NCBI RefSeq assembly: GCF_001310815.1
Contig: NZ_BAZK01000006.1
Location: 124,001-188,000, forward strand
Source of the DNA: Pseudovibrio denitrificans JCM 12308
GTDB taxonomy: Bacteria; Pseudomonadota; Alphaproteobacteria; Rhizobiales; Stappiaceae
Length of the DNA: 64,000 nt
Reading direction: 5' to 3'
Made by a program: the position numbers and the translations under genes. Positions 1 through 8,494 of the stretch are shown in pieces. Each line of letters begins with the position of its first letter. Positions within the stretch are counted from its first letter, which is position 1. The notes beneath the pieces were generated by a model. That model worked only from the letters and a program-made list of their open reading frames with translations, made no database searches and was not told where the DNA came from.

Positions 1-231
1 ATGGCAGGGATGAATCTGGAAGAGAAAGAGGACATGAGCCGCTTCATTCTGGATGTGAATGATCAGCTCGGCACCACGATTGCTCTGATTGAGCATGACA
101 TGGGTGTTGTGATGGACCTTTCCGACCGTGTCGTTGTTCTGGACTATGGCCGCAAGATTGCTGATGGCGTGCCGGATGAAGTGCAGAGCAACCAGGAAGT
201 TATTGATGCCTATCTTGGCGTGTCACACTAG
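1..231 (+). CDS. livG: Branched-chain amino acid-type ABC transporter ATP-binding protein (LivG-like), C-terminal part
   Basis: Only the last 76 residues are in the window; the reading frame is open from base 1, so the gene starts upstream. The fragment reads MAGMNLEEKEDMSRF, then an ALIEHDMGVVMDLSDRV stretch, which is the H-loop histidine region and C-terminal signature of LivG-type ATPases. It ends AYLGVSH, typical of this family. The subunit would hydrolyse ATP on the cytoplasmic face and pair with the LivF-like ATPase at 3791-4654. The permease gene livH begins 9 bases after its stop, so it is the upstream member of a liv-type operon. Partial at the left window edge; family identity is secure, the substrate is not. 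Confidence 0.93.
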   Translation: MAGMNLEEKEDMSRFILDVNDQLGTTIALIEHDMGVVMDLSDRVVVLDYGRKIADGVPDEVQSNQEVIDAYLGVSH

Positions 232-240
232 GGGGCTCTC

Positions 241-1224
241 GTGGAAACGCTTTACACTGTTTTAATCGACCCGTTTGTTCAGATGGTCGAAGTCCCGGAC
301 TTCTTTCTGCAGGTGCTGTGGGAAGGCCTTGTTTCAGGTGTCCTTTATTCTCTGATCGCGCTTGGCTTCGTGCTTATCTTTAAGTCCTCGCGTATCTTCA
401 ACTTTGCGCAGGGCATCATGGTGGTGTTTGCGGCGCTGTCACTTGTCGGCCTGCATTCCTTCCTCGTGCCTTACGTTGGCAATGAGTTTGTTGCTGCGGC
501 GATCGCTATGCCGCTCACTCTGGGCATCATGTATGCGCTAGCGATGGGCGTTGAGCGTATGGTGCTGCGTCCGCTTGTTGGTCAGCCAGACATCATCCTG
601 TTCATGGCGACGATCGGTATCACCATGTTCCTCATCGGCTTTGGTGAGTTCGTGTTTGGTGGTGAGAACAAGGTGATGATCACCGAAGCTCTCGGCATTC
701 CAACCGGTGCTATTGAGTTTGAACCGTTCGGCGGCTTCCTGCTTATGGAAGAGAAAGATGTGTTCGCGGTTGTCATGGCGATCATTCTGGTGATCAGCCT
801 GCTGGTGTTCCTGAACAAGTCTGCGATGGGTCGTGCGATCCGTGCGCTGGGTGATGATCACACTGCTGCTCTGTCCGTGGGTATTTCCCTCAGCACGATT
901 TGGGTTCTGGTGTGGTTCATTGCCGGTGTCATTGCTCTTGCGACAGGTATTGTCTGGGGTGCTCGTGCTGGTGTGTCCTTCGCGCTTGAAGTGATTGCCT
1001 ACAAAGCGCTGCCGGTGCTGATGCTTGGTGGTCTGGAGTCCGTCTCCGGTGCGATCATCGGCGGTATCGCTATCGGTCTTCTTGAAAAAGTCTTTGAAAT
1101 CTATTGGGGCCAGCCTCTGTTCGGTGGCAACACTGAAACCTGGTTCGCCTTCATCTTTGCTTTGATTGTTCTGCTGTTCCGTCCGCAAGGGCTGTTCGGT
1201 GAGAAAATCATCGAGCGCGTGTAA
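241..1224 (+). CDS. livH: Branched-chain amino acid-type ABC transporter permease LivH
   Basis: 327-residue polytopic inner-membrane protein starting at GTG. Several long hydrophobic segments are visible. It carries the features expected of LivH: an early SLIALGFVLIFK segment, NFAQG shortly after, and RALGDDHTAALSVGI near the middle, the cytoplasmic loop that contacts the ATPases. Length fits the family (about 290-340). It lies between livG (9 bases upstream) and livM (12 bases downstream), so it is one of the two membrane subunits of the importer. No lesion is seen. Substrate specificity cannot be read from the permease; the nearby acyl-CoA-ligase-like gene hints that it may not be a simple leucine importer. 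Confidence 0.93.
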   Translation: METLYTVLIDPFVQMVEVPDFFLQVLWEGLVSGVLYSLIALGFVLIFKSSRIFNFAQGIMVVFAALSLVGLHSFLVPYVGNEFVAAAIAMPLTLGIMYALAMGVERMVLRPLVGQPDIILFMATIGITMFLIGFGEFVFGGENKVMITEALGIPTGAIEFEPFGGFLLMEEKDVFAVVMAIILVISLLVFLNKSAMGRAIRALGDDHTAALSVGISLSTIWVLVWFIAGVIALATGIVWGARAGVSFALEVIAYKALPVLMLGGLESVSGAIIGGIAIGLLEKVFEIYWGQPLFGGNTETWFAFIFALIVLLFRPQGLFGEKIIERV

Positions 1225-1236
1225 GGGAGGCCTGGC

Positions 1237-2313
1237 GTGTTTTACAGAACTTCTGGTCAGTTCAAAACAAGTTACGAAAGCGATCAGGCGCTCTTCCCAA
1301 TCAAACAGGATATGGTCCTGCTGGTTGTGATCCTTGCCACCATGTATGTGATCTTTCCGATGTTCGCATCGGAGTTCACCTACAAGGCTCTGCTGGTGCC
1401 GGTGCTGATTTACTCCCTTGCTTCGCTCGGATTGAATATTCTGACGGGGTATGCAGGGCAGCTGTCGCTGGGTACTGCAGGCTTCATGGGTGTTGGCGCT
1501 TATGCCTGCTACAAGATCACTACGATCTTCCCTGAAATGAACATTGTGATTGCTCTGTTCCTTTCCGGCTTCTTCTCTGCAGCGGTTGGTGTGGCGTTTG
1601 GTTTGCCATCGCTGCGTATTAAAGGCTTCTACCTTGCGATTGCGACGCTTGCTTCGCAGTTCTTCCTGGTGTGGCTCTTTGAGAAGTGGGCTTGGCTTTA
1701 CAACTACAACGCATCCGGTGCCATTGAAGTGCGCACCATGGACATCTTTGGTCTTGTTGTGACCGGTCCGAATGCGTCGCCGATGGTTCAGTACTACTTC
1801 GTTCTTGGCATCGTTTCTGTGGTGACCTTTGCCATGATCAACCTGACACGTGGCCGTTACGGTCGTACGTGGAAGGCTGTTCGTGACATGGACATTGCTG
1901 CGGAACTGGTGGGCATCAACCTGATGCGTGCGAAGCTTTCTGCCTTTGCTGTGAGCTCCTACATCGTTGGTATTGCCGGCGCGCTGATGGTGTTCTTCTG
2001 GAAAGGTGCTGCTGAGCCGAACCTCTTTGATATTCCAATGAGTTTCCAGATCGTCTTTATCGCGATCATCGGTGGTCTTGGCAGTGTGATGGGCAACTTC
2101 CTGGGTGCGATCCTGATTGTGGCGCTGCCAGTTGTGCTGAACCTGTTGCCTGAAATTCTCGGAATTAGCATCGGGTCTGCCACCATGGAACACGTCAACG
2201 TTATGGTGGTTGGTTCCCTCATCATCATGTTCTTGATTGTCGAGCCTCACGGTCTTGCGCGGTTCTGGGCGCTTATTCGTGAAAAGCTCATCATTTGGCC
2301 ATTCCCTCACTAA
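1237..2313 (+). CDS. livM: Branched-chain amino acid-type ABC transporter permease LivM
   Basis: 358-residue second permease starting at GTG 1237, 12 bases after livH, with an AGGGAGG ribosome-binding site across the junction. After a roughly 30-residue soluble N-terminus come about ten hydrophobic segments. The LNILTGYAGQLSLG motif near residue 70 and the GRTWKAVRDMDIAAELVGIN loop near residue 210 are diagnostic of LivM. It should form the translocation path with LivH. The next gene, the binding protein, starts 74 bases later with its own ribosome-binding site, so transcription is probably continuous. Normal length, no lesion. Confidence 0.93.
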   Translation: MFYRTSGQFKTSYESDQALFPIKQDMVLLVVILATMYVIFPMFASEFTYKALLVPVLIYSLASLGLNILTGYAGQLSLGTAGFMGVGAYACYKITTIFPEMNIVIALFLSGFFSAAVGVAFGLPSLRIKGFYLAIATLASQFFLVWLFEKWAWLYNYNASGAIEVRTMDIFGLVVTGPNASPMVQYYFVLGIVSVVTFAMINLTRGRYGRTWKAVRDMDIAAELVGINLMRAKLSAFAVSSYIVGIAGALMVFFWKGAAEPNLFDIPMSFQIVFIAIIGGLGSVMGNFLGAILIVALPVVLNLLPEILGISIGSATMEHVNVMVVGSLIIMFLIVEPHGLARFWALIREKLIIWPFPH

Positions 2314-2387
2314 TAAAGAACTGCGTTTTAGCAGCTGGGGAATAGAGGAAGTGGCCCGCGGCATTAGCCGCAAACGCGGAGGAAAAT

Positions 2388-3701
2388 ATGAAACACTTTA
2401 CGAATTTCAGTAAGGCTGTTGCAGCAGGTGCTCTTGCAGTCGCTATGAGCACAGCTGCGATGGCAGCGGATGGTCTTAACTTTCCTAACCTGACATATCG
2501 TACGGGCCCATTTGCGGGCACTGGTACTCCGATCATGAACGGTCAGCGTGACTACATGCTTATGCTGAACGAGCGTGATGGCGGTATCGGCGGTGTGCCA
2601 ATCGACTACATCGAGTGTGAAACCGGCTACAACACCAACAAAGGCGTTGAGTGCTACGAGAAGACAAAGGGAGATGCTCTCGTAACTCAGCCATGGTCCA
2701 CCGGTATCACTCTGCAGGTTATGCCACGCACCAACGTTGACCGTATTCCAATTCTGGCGCCTGGCTACGGCTTCTCGCCAATGTCAGACGGTAATACATT
2801 CGCTTGGGCGTTTAACCCACCAGTGTCCTACTGGGACGGCGCATACATGATCCTCGACTACATTGCTGGTGGTGACATGTCTTCGCTGAAGGGTAAAAAG
2901 ATTGTTCTTCTTCACCTTGACCACCCATTTGGAAAAGAGCCAATTCCGCTTCTGGAAAAGCTTGCAGAAATGCATGACTTCAAACTGGTTCCGATCCCTG
3001 TTGGTCTGAAAGAAATGCAGAACCAGTCTGCTCAGTGGCTTCAGATCCGTCGTGAGCGTCCAGACAACGTCGTCATGTGGGGTTGGGGTGCTATGAACGC
3101 CGGTGCGATCACCGAAGCGGTTAAGACCCGTTACCCAATGGAAAACTTCATCGGCATCTGGTGGTCCGGCTCTGATGCTGACCTGCAGAACGTTGGCGCA
3201 AAAGCGAAGGGCTACAAGTCTGTCAGCTTCAACGCTCCGGGCAACTTCCCAGTGCTTGATGACATCCGTACGCACGTTGTTTCCAAAGGCAACTCAGAAA
3301 TCAAATCTGAAGCTGACATGGACACCATCTTCTATCAGCGCGGTATCATCATCTCCATGATCCTGGCAGAAGCAGCGAAAACTGCTCAGGACCACTTTGG
3401 TGAGAAGAACATCAATGCTGAACAGCTGCGTTGGGGTCTTGAGAACCTGGACATCACCGAAGCTCGTCTTGAAGAGCTGGGTATGAAGGGCATGACACCA
3501 CCGCTGAAGATGGCTTGTGACAACCACACTGGTCACTCTGGTGCATGGATGCTTGAGTGGAACGGCGAAGAGTTCGTACAGGCAAGTGACCTGCTGACTC
3601 CAAACCGTGAGCTGATCAAGCCGCTTGAACTGGAAAAAGCTGCTGACTACGCGAAGAACAACGCTCCATGGCCAGGTCGTGGCGACCTCGCTTGTAACTA
3701 A
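2388..3701 (+). CDS. ABC transporter periplasmic substrate-binding protein (LivK-like, type I periplasmic binding fold)
   Basis: 437 residues with a clear Sec signal peptide: a basic start, a hydrophobic AAGALAVAMSTAAMA core, and cleavage expected after AMAA. The body reads as a Peripla_BP_6 protein: LTYRTGPFAGTGTPIMNG at the mature N-terminus and a GKKIVLLHLDHPFGKE stretch in the second lobe. It captures the solute in the periplasm and delivers it to LivHM. A good GGAGGA site precedes ATG 2388. It belongs to the liv-type operon and is followed by a stable hairpin at 3716-3739. It is longer than E. coli LivK (about 370) and resembles binding proteins in clusters with CoA ligases, so an aromatic or aliphatic carboxylate ligand is possible (inference). 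Confidence 0.9.
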   Translation: MKHFTNFSKAVAAGALAVAMSTAAMAADGLNFPNLTYRTGPFAGTGTPIMNGQRDYMLMLNERDGGIGGVPIDYIECETGYNTNKGVECYEKTKGDALVTQPWSTGITLQVMPRTNVDRIPILAPGYGFSPMSDGNTFAWAFNPPVSYWDGAYMILDYIAGGDMSSLKGKKIVLLHLDHPFGKEPIPLLEKLAEMHDFKLVPIPVGLKEMQNQSAQWLQIRRERPDNVVMWGWGAMNAGAITEAVKTRYPMENFIGIWWSGSDADLQNVGAKAKGYKSVSFNAPGNFPVLDDIRTHVVSKGNSEIKSEADMDTIFYQRGIIISMILAEAAKTAQDHFGEKNINAEQLRWGLENLDITEARLEELGMKGMTPPLKMACDNHTGHSGAWMLEWNGEEFVQASDLLTPNRELIKPLELEKAADYAKNNAPWPGRGDLACN

Positions 3702-3715
3702 GCATTGTTTGTTTT

Positions 3716-3739
3716 GGTCGGGCGCATTGGTGCCCGGCC
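3716..3739 (+). promoter_or_regulatory. Intra-operon mRNA hairpin between the binding-protein gene and livF
   Basis: GGTCGGGC pairs with GCCCGGCC (one G-U) around a short loop, and no T-run follows. Hairpins placed just after a binding-protein gene usually stabilise that part of the message, so the solute receptor is made in excess over the membrane complex. Seen: the inverted repeat. Inferred: the role. Confidence 0.55.
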
Positions 3740-3790
3740 AACTCTACCCAAGTCAAATAATCGGAATGTTCGCAGGCTAAGGCTGATCTC

Positions 3791-4654
3791 ATGAACGCAA
3801 TTGCAGAACAGACATCAAATTCCAAGGCACCAGCCGCTAACCTGCAGGTTGCCGAAGACATTTTGTCTATTAACAACATCGAAGTCATCTACGACCACGT
3901 GGTGCTGGTTCTCAAAGGGGTGTCTTTGACAGTGCCTAGAGGTGGTATTGTTGCTCTGCTGGGTGCGAACGGTGCCGGTAAGACAACAACCCTGAAAGCT
4001 ATTTCCAACCTGCTGCAGGCAGAGCGTGGAGAAGTGACAAAGGGCAATATCGAATTTCAAGGAAAGCAGGTTCAGGCGCTTTCTCCGAACGAACTGGTGC
4101 GCCGCGGATGTATTCAGGTGATGGAAGGCCGTCGTTGTTTTGGCCACCTTTCCATTGAAGATAACCTGATGACCGGTGCTTACACCCGTACAGATGGCAA
4201 TGCTGAGATCAAGCGCGATCTGGAGATGGTGTACGATTACTTCCCGCGTCTTCGTGAGCGTCGTGGCTCTCAGGCGGGTTATACCTCAGGTGGCGAGCAG
4301 CAGATGTGTGCGGTGGGCCGTGCTCTTATGAGCCGCCCTGACATGATTCTGCTGGACGAGCCAAGCATGGGTCTTGCGCCGCAGCTGCAGGAAGAGATCT
4401 TCGAGATCGTGAAGAAGCTGAACAAGAACGAAGGCGTTTCGTTCCTGCTGGCTGAGCAGAACACCAACGTTGCGCTGAAATATGCGACCTACGGGTACAT
4501 CATGGAAGCAGGCCGTATCGTGCTGGATGGTGATGCTGAATCTCTGCGTGAAAACGAAGACGTGAAAGAGTTCTATCTTGGTGTTGGCGGTGAGGGACGT
4601 AAGTCGTTCCGTGATGGCAAGCACTATAAGCGTCGTAAGCGCTGGTTGGCATAA
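3791..4654 (+). CDS. livF: Branched-chain amino acid-type ABC transporter ATP-binding protein LivF
   Basis: 287-residue ABC ATPase. The Walker A is LLGANGAGKTTTLKAI (near residue 56). The signature helix reads SGGEQQM rather than LSGGQ, as is common in LivF, and Walker B is MILLDEPSMGLAP followed by the switch histidine/glutamine region LLAEQNTNVAL. The C-terminus ends with a basic extension rich in K and R. It energises transport with LivG. It closes the liv-type operon, 89 bases after the binding protein and behind the hairpin at 3716. Slightly longer than E. coli LivF (237) because of N- and C-terminal extensions. No lesion. Confidence 0.93.
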   Translation: MNAIAEQTSNSKAPAANLQVAEDILSINNIEVIYDHVVLVLKGVSLTVPRGGIVALLGANGAGKTTTLKAISNLLQAERGEVTKGNIEFQGKQVQALSPNELVRRGCIQVMEGRRCFGHLSIEDNLMTGAYTRTDGNAEIKRDLEMVYDYFPRLRERRGSQAGYTSGGEQQMCAVGRALMSRPDMILLDEPSMGLAPQLQEEIFEIVKKLNKNEGVSFLLAEQNTNVALKYATYGYIMEAGRIVLDGDAESLRENEDVKEFYLGVGGEGRKSFRDGKHYKRRKRWLA

Positions 4655-4777
4655 TCTGCGCCAATTGAGAGGATAACCCCAAAAAGATGGGGGTGAACTG
4701 TCACAGGAAGTCAATGTATCTGGTTTTGAATAATCTGCATGCTGCTTATTGCTGCAAAAGGTATTTTGGAGGACCAC

Positions 4778-5803
4778 ATGCATTTTCTTTCTAAGGTTAT
4801 TGTCGGGGCTGCGCTTTTGGGCGTGGCCTCAGTTGTACCGGCTTCCTCTCAAGTCAAATTAGACGGTTATTTCCTCGCTGAAGAAGCCTGTCCGGCGTTC
4901 AAGTCTTTCCGAAAGCAGACCAATCCGGGCAGTGTTCATGTGGAGCGGATGCGTGCCTATGAGTTGCTTGGAAAGAACAAAGCACAGGCCTCGCATTACT
5001 TTATCCGAATGAATGGCGTGAACCCGGCAGAGCGCTGGGTGGATGTTTCCTGCGGTCTTCATCTGGTTGAGGCTGAGGGCAGTGGGCAGACGGCTGGCAA
5101 TGGTTCCGGTGGGTCGGCTGGATCAAAGGTGGTTCGCCCTGCGGTGAAGGGGCCATCGGCTGATGCGGAGTTTTTGCTGGCAGCAAGCTGGCAACCGGCG
5201 TTTTGCCAAACTCACCAAGAGATCCCCGAGTGTTCTTCTCAAGTGGAAGGACGGTTTGATGCGAGCCACTTTGCTTTGCATGGTTTGTGGCCCCAGCCGC
5301 GTGGGAACTTCTGGTGCGGCGTGACACGTGCAGAAAAACGTCTTGCTGAAGAACGCTCCACACGCGGGCAGCTGCCTCCTGTTGAGTTGGAAGATGCAAC
5401 ACGGGAAGAGCTGGATAAGGTGATGCCGGGCGCTCAATCCCATCTGGACCGTTATGAATGGGTGAAGCATGGTACTTGTTACAGTGACAGCGCTGAAGAG
5501 TATTACGCGGAATCTCTTGATCTTATGGAGCAATTGAACGGCTCTGCTGTCCGTGATCTGTTTGCTTCCAATATTGGTGAAGTTTTGACGACTGCGCAGG
5601 TTCGTGCGGCGTTTGATGAGTCTTTTGGCGCTGGTGCGGGGAAGCGCGTTGAGGTGCGTTGTAAGGGTGGTTTGATCACTGAGCTCTTTATCAATCTGAA
5701 GGGCCAGATTGAGCAGGATACCCCGATGAGTGAGTTACTGCTGGCGGCCAAGCCAGTGCAATCTGATTGTCAGGGCCGGGTTGATCCTGTCGGGTTCAAC
5801 TGA
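4778..5803 (+). CDS. Ribonuclease T2 family protein, exported
   Basis: 341 residues from ATG 4778, chosen over an in-frame ATG 39 bases upstream because a GGAGGA site lies six bases before it and the signal peptide (hydrophobic VIVGAALLGVASVVPASS) then starts correctly. The RNase T2 catalytic segments are both present: HGLWPQ near residue 167 (CAS I) and KHGTCY near residue 230 (CAS II), supplying the catalytic histidines. About 130 residues precede the catalytic domain, with a glycine/serine-rich linker near residues 95-110, so the enzyme has an extra N-terminal domain. It would cleave RNA to 3' phosphates in the periplasm or outside the cell, probably for nutrient scavenging. It follows livF by 123 bases; functional linkage is unproven. 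Confidence 0.88.
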   Translation: MHFLSKVIVGAALLGVASVVPASSQVKLDGYFLAEEACPAFKSFRKQTNPGSVHVERMRAYELLGKNKAQASHYFIRMNGVNPAERWVDVSCGLHLVEAEGSGQTAGNGSGGSAGSKVVRPAVKGPSADAEFLLAASWQPAFCQTHQEIPECSSQVEGRFDASHFALHGLWPQPRGNFWCGVTRAEKRLAEERSTRGQLPPVELEDATREELDKVMPGAQSHLDRYEWVKHGTCYSDSAEEYYAESLDLMEQLNGSAVRDLFASNIGEVLTTAQVRAAFDESFGAGAGKRVEVRCKGGLITELFINLKGQIEQDTPMSELLLAAKPVQSDCQGRVDPVGFN

Positions 5804-5879
5804 GGTGCCTGTTCTTATGAGTTGGTAGGAGATTTTTATCTCCTGCCTTTGAGCAGTTTGAGGCCGTGGGAGGGCTTCT

Positions 5880-7124
5880 ATGGAAAACCAATATTTTGAT
5901 GAGTTGGAGATCCGGTCCCAAGAGGAGCGTGAAGCTGATCTGATGGCGCGTCTGCCGGGCCAGATTGCCATGGCGAAGGCTGAGGCTTCTGGTTGGGCAA
6001 AGCATCTGGCTGATATTGATCCTGCTGAGATCACAAGCCGGGAAGCTCTGGCCAAGTTGCCTGTGCTGCGTAAATCAGACTTGCTTGCAGCACAAGCAGA
6101 AGAGCCGCCGCTGGGCGGCTTTGCTGCAGGTGACTTCTCTACCTACAAACGCATCTTCATGTCTCCGGGCCCAATCTGGGAACCGCAGGGGCCTGAAGCT
6201 GATCCTTGGAAGTCCGCGCGTGCGTTCCATGCGACTGGTATTCGTCCGGGTGATATCGTGCACAATGCACTGTCCTATCACATGACGCCGGGTGGGTTCA
6301 TTCTGGATCAGGGCGCGCGCGCTTATGGCTGCGTTGTCTTCCCAGCTGGTATCGGTAACACGGACATGCAGGTTTCTGCGATCTCCAGCCTGCGTCCGAC
6401 GGCTTATGCCGGTACACCTGATTATCTGAAGGTTATTCTGGATCGCGCTGCTGAGATGGGTGCAGATGTTAGCTCCATCACCCGCGGCCTTGTTTCCGGT
6501 GGTGCACTTTATCCGAGCTTACGCGAGGAGTATGCAAATCGCGGTGTGAAGGTTCTGCAGGCCTACGCGACGGCTGATCTGGGTATTGTGGCTTACGAGA
6601 GTGAAGCCATGGAAGGTATGATTGCCAACGAAGATTTCATCATCGAAATCGTTCGTCCAGGGACTGGTGAGCCTGTTGCTCCGGGCGAGGTTGGCGAGTT
6701 GGTGGTGACCACATTCTCACCGACCTATCCGCTCATTCGCTTTGCTACAGGTGACCTTTCTGCTGTGATGCCGGGTATATCACCTTGTGGCCGTACCAAC
6801 ATGCGCCTGAAGGGCTGGATGGGCCGTGCTGACCAGCGCACCAAGGTGAAGGGCATGTTTGTTGACCCTGCCCAGATCGAACGTCTGCGCAAACAGGCGG
6901 GTGATGATATTGGTCGTGCTCGCCTTTCCGTTGTTCGTCAGGGTGAGCAGGATCACATGATCCTGAAGGTGGAGACAGAAGCGGCAAGCGATGACTTTAT
7001 CGCTGCGCTGAAGAAGTCCCTGAAAGAACACACTGGCCTGAATGGTGATGTGGAACTGGTGGCGCCAGACACACTGCCGAACGATGGTAAGGTGATCTCT
7101 GATGAGCGTGAAGTGACCGCATAA
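5880..7124 (+). CDS. Phenylacetate-CoA ligase (PaaK)-like AMP-binding protein
   Basis: 414 residues, preceded by a GGGAGGG site. The body resembles PaaK-type adenylate-forming enzymes: NALSYHMTPGGFILDQGA in the N-terminal domain, AGTPDYLKVIL in the core, LVVTTFSPTYPLIRFATGDLS at the hinge, and KVKGMFVDPAQIERL, where the small C-terminal domain starts. The family activates a carboxylate with ATP and joins it to CoA. Oddly, the usual serine/threonine/glycine-rich phosphate loop (SSGTTG type) is not visible; the equivalent place reads MSPGPIWEPQG. It belongs to the shortened variants seen beside liv-type importers, so it may act on the imported solute. A strong terminator follows at 7154. Exact substrate unknown. 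Confidence 0.78.
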   Translation: MENQYFDELEIRSQEEREADLMARLPGQIAMAKAEASGWAKHLADIDPAEITSREALAKLPVLRKSDLLAAQAEEPPLGGFAAGDFSTYKRIFMSPGPIWEPQGPEADPWKSARAFHATGIRPGDIVHNALSYHMTPGGFILDQGARAYGCVVFPAGIGNTDMQVSAISSLRPTAYAGTPDYLKVILDRAAEMGADVSSITRGLVSGGALYPSLREEYANRGVKVLQAYATADLGIVAYESEAMEGMIANEDFIIEIVRPGTGEPVAPGEVGELVVTTFSPTYPLIRFATGDLSAVMPGISPCGRTNMRLKGWMGRADQRTKVKGMFVDPAQIERLRKQAGDDIGRARLSVVRQGEQDHMILKVETEAASDDFIAALKKSLKEHTGLNGDVELVAPDTLPNDGKVISDEREVTA

Positions 7125-7153
7125 ACGCCGTTGGACCTAATCGATTTTTGAGG

Positions 7154-7184
7154 TGCCAGCCTGCACATGTAGGCTGGCATTTTT
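7154..7184 (+). terminator. Rho-independent terminator after the PaaK-like gene
   Basis: Perfect 9-bp stem TGCCAGCCT / AGGCTGGCA with an 8-base loop and five T residues after it. It ends the liv/RNase/ligase block before hemH. Confidence 0.85.
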
Positions 7185-7298
7185 CTATTCTGGGTAGTTT
7201 CACCGTATTATTCAGAAAATCGGAGGGTTTGACCTTGGCGCGGGCAGCGGGAAACTCTATTTAGCAAAGGGATTGGATCTGATGCGCATAGGGGTCTC

Positions 7299-8345
7299 AT
7301 GAACCAGAGCACAAGCGGCAACGCCACAACGCCGGGAAATCACCCTCCGGTCTCATTCGGGAAAGTGGGTGTTCTTCTCGTAAATCTCGGGACACCTGAC
7401 GGGACCGATTATTGGTCCATGCGCCGCTATCTGGCGGAGTTTCTCTCAGACCGACGGGTTATCGAATGGTCACGCTTCCTGTGGCTGCCAATTCTCCACG
7501 GTATCGTGTTGAGTAAGCGCCCGCAGAAGTCCGGTGCAGCTTACAAAGAGATCTGGAACAACGAGCTTGATGAGAGCCCACTGCGCACCATCACACGAAG
7601 CCAGTCAGATAAGCTGACTGAGGTTCTTGCTGATCTTGGTGAGAACGTGGTTGTTGACTGGGCAATGCGTTATGGCAATCCATCCATCGCGAGCCGTCTT
7701 GATGCACTGAAGGCTAAAGGGTGTAATCGCATTCTCGTCTTCCCGCTGTATCCGCAGTATTCGGCGTCTACGACTGCTACTGTGAATGATGAAGTGTTCC
7801 GCGCCTTGTTGAAGATGCGCTGGCAGCCGACCATTCGCATTGTGCCGCCGTATCATGATGATGAGACCTACATCGACTCACTGGCGACTTCGATCAAGAA
7901 CAAGCTGAGTGAGCTGGATGAAGAGCCGGAAGTGGTCCTGGCGTCCTTCCACGGTATTCCGCAGAGCTATTTCGATAAGGGCGATCCTTATCACTGCCAT
8001 TGTCAGAAAACGACTCGCCTGATGCGTGAGAAGTTGGGTTGGGATGACAAGAAGTTACAGATCACGTTCCAGTCCCGTTTCGGTCCGGAAGAGTGGCTGC
8101 AGCCTTATACCGACAAGACTGTCGAGAAGCTGGCAAAAGAAGGTGTAAAGCGGATTGCCGTTTTGAATCCGGGCTTTGTGGCGGACTGTCTTGAAACGCT
8201 GGAAGAGATCGCCGGTGAAGCCGCGGAGATCTTTGAGGAGCATGGCGGGGAGCAGTTTACGCATATCCCGTGCCTCAACGATGCACCGGAAGGTATGGCT
8301 GTGCTGGAGAATGTGGTGCGCCACGAGCTTCAGGGCTGGATCTAG
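7299..8345 (+). CDS. hemH: Ferrochelatase
   Basis: 348 residues, the normal size for bacterial ferrochelatase, which inserts ferrous iron into protoporphyrin IX as the last step of haem synthesis. Visible family features are GVLLVNLGTPDGTDYWSMRR at the start, VDWAMRYGNPSI in the porphyrin pocket, the metal-binding histidine in ASFHGIPQSYFDKGDPY (near residue 210) and the acidic FVADCLETLEEI motif near residue 290. A pair of close cysteines (CHC) follows the catalytic histidine; whether it takes part in an iron-sulfur site as in some alphaproteobacteria cannot be judged here. Monocistronic: terminators lie before (7154) and after (8375). Confidence 0.95.
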   Translation: MNQSTSGNATTPGNHPPVSFGKVGVLLVNLGTPDGTDYWSMRRYLAEFLSDRRVIEWSRFLWLPILHGIVLSKRPQKSGAAYKEIWNNELDESPLRTITRSQSDKLTEVLADLGENVVVDWAMRYGNPSIASRLDALKAKGCNRILVFPLYPQYSASTTATVNDEVFRALLKMRWQPTIRIVPPYHDDETYIDSLATSIKNKLSELDEEPEVVLASFHGIPQSYFDKGDPYHCHCQKTTRLMREKLGWDDKKLQITFQSRFGPEEWLQPYTDKTVEKLAKEGVKRIAVLNPGFVADCLETLEEIAGEAAEIFEEHGGEQFTHIPCLNDAPEGMAVLENVVRHELQGWI

Positions 8346-8374
8346 AAATTTAAGTTTTAGTTTACTATGTGAAG

Positions 8375-8410
8375 AAGAGCACTCGTTTCTTTTGGGAAGC
8401 GGTGCTCTTT
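8375..8410 (+). terminator. Putative terminator after hemH
   Basis: AAGAGCAC and GTGCTCTT form an 8-bp stem around a 19-base loop, with a short T-run. The long loop makes it weaker than the other terminators here. Confidence 0.6.
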
Positions 8411-8494
8411 GGCATTTATTTGAGCAGTTTTCTCTGGTCTTAATGGGACAAAGCTAGGATAGTTTAGGCAAATTACTCCAAAGGACTAATAGAT

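Noticed and set aside
538..2373. A 611-residue minus-strand frame opposite livH and livM
   Set aside because: Highly charged, His/Arg/Gln-rich and without motifs; it is the complement of two well-supported permease genes.
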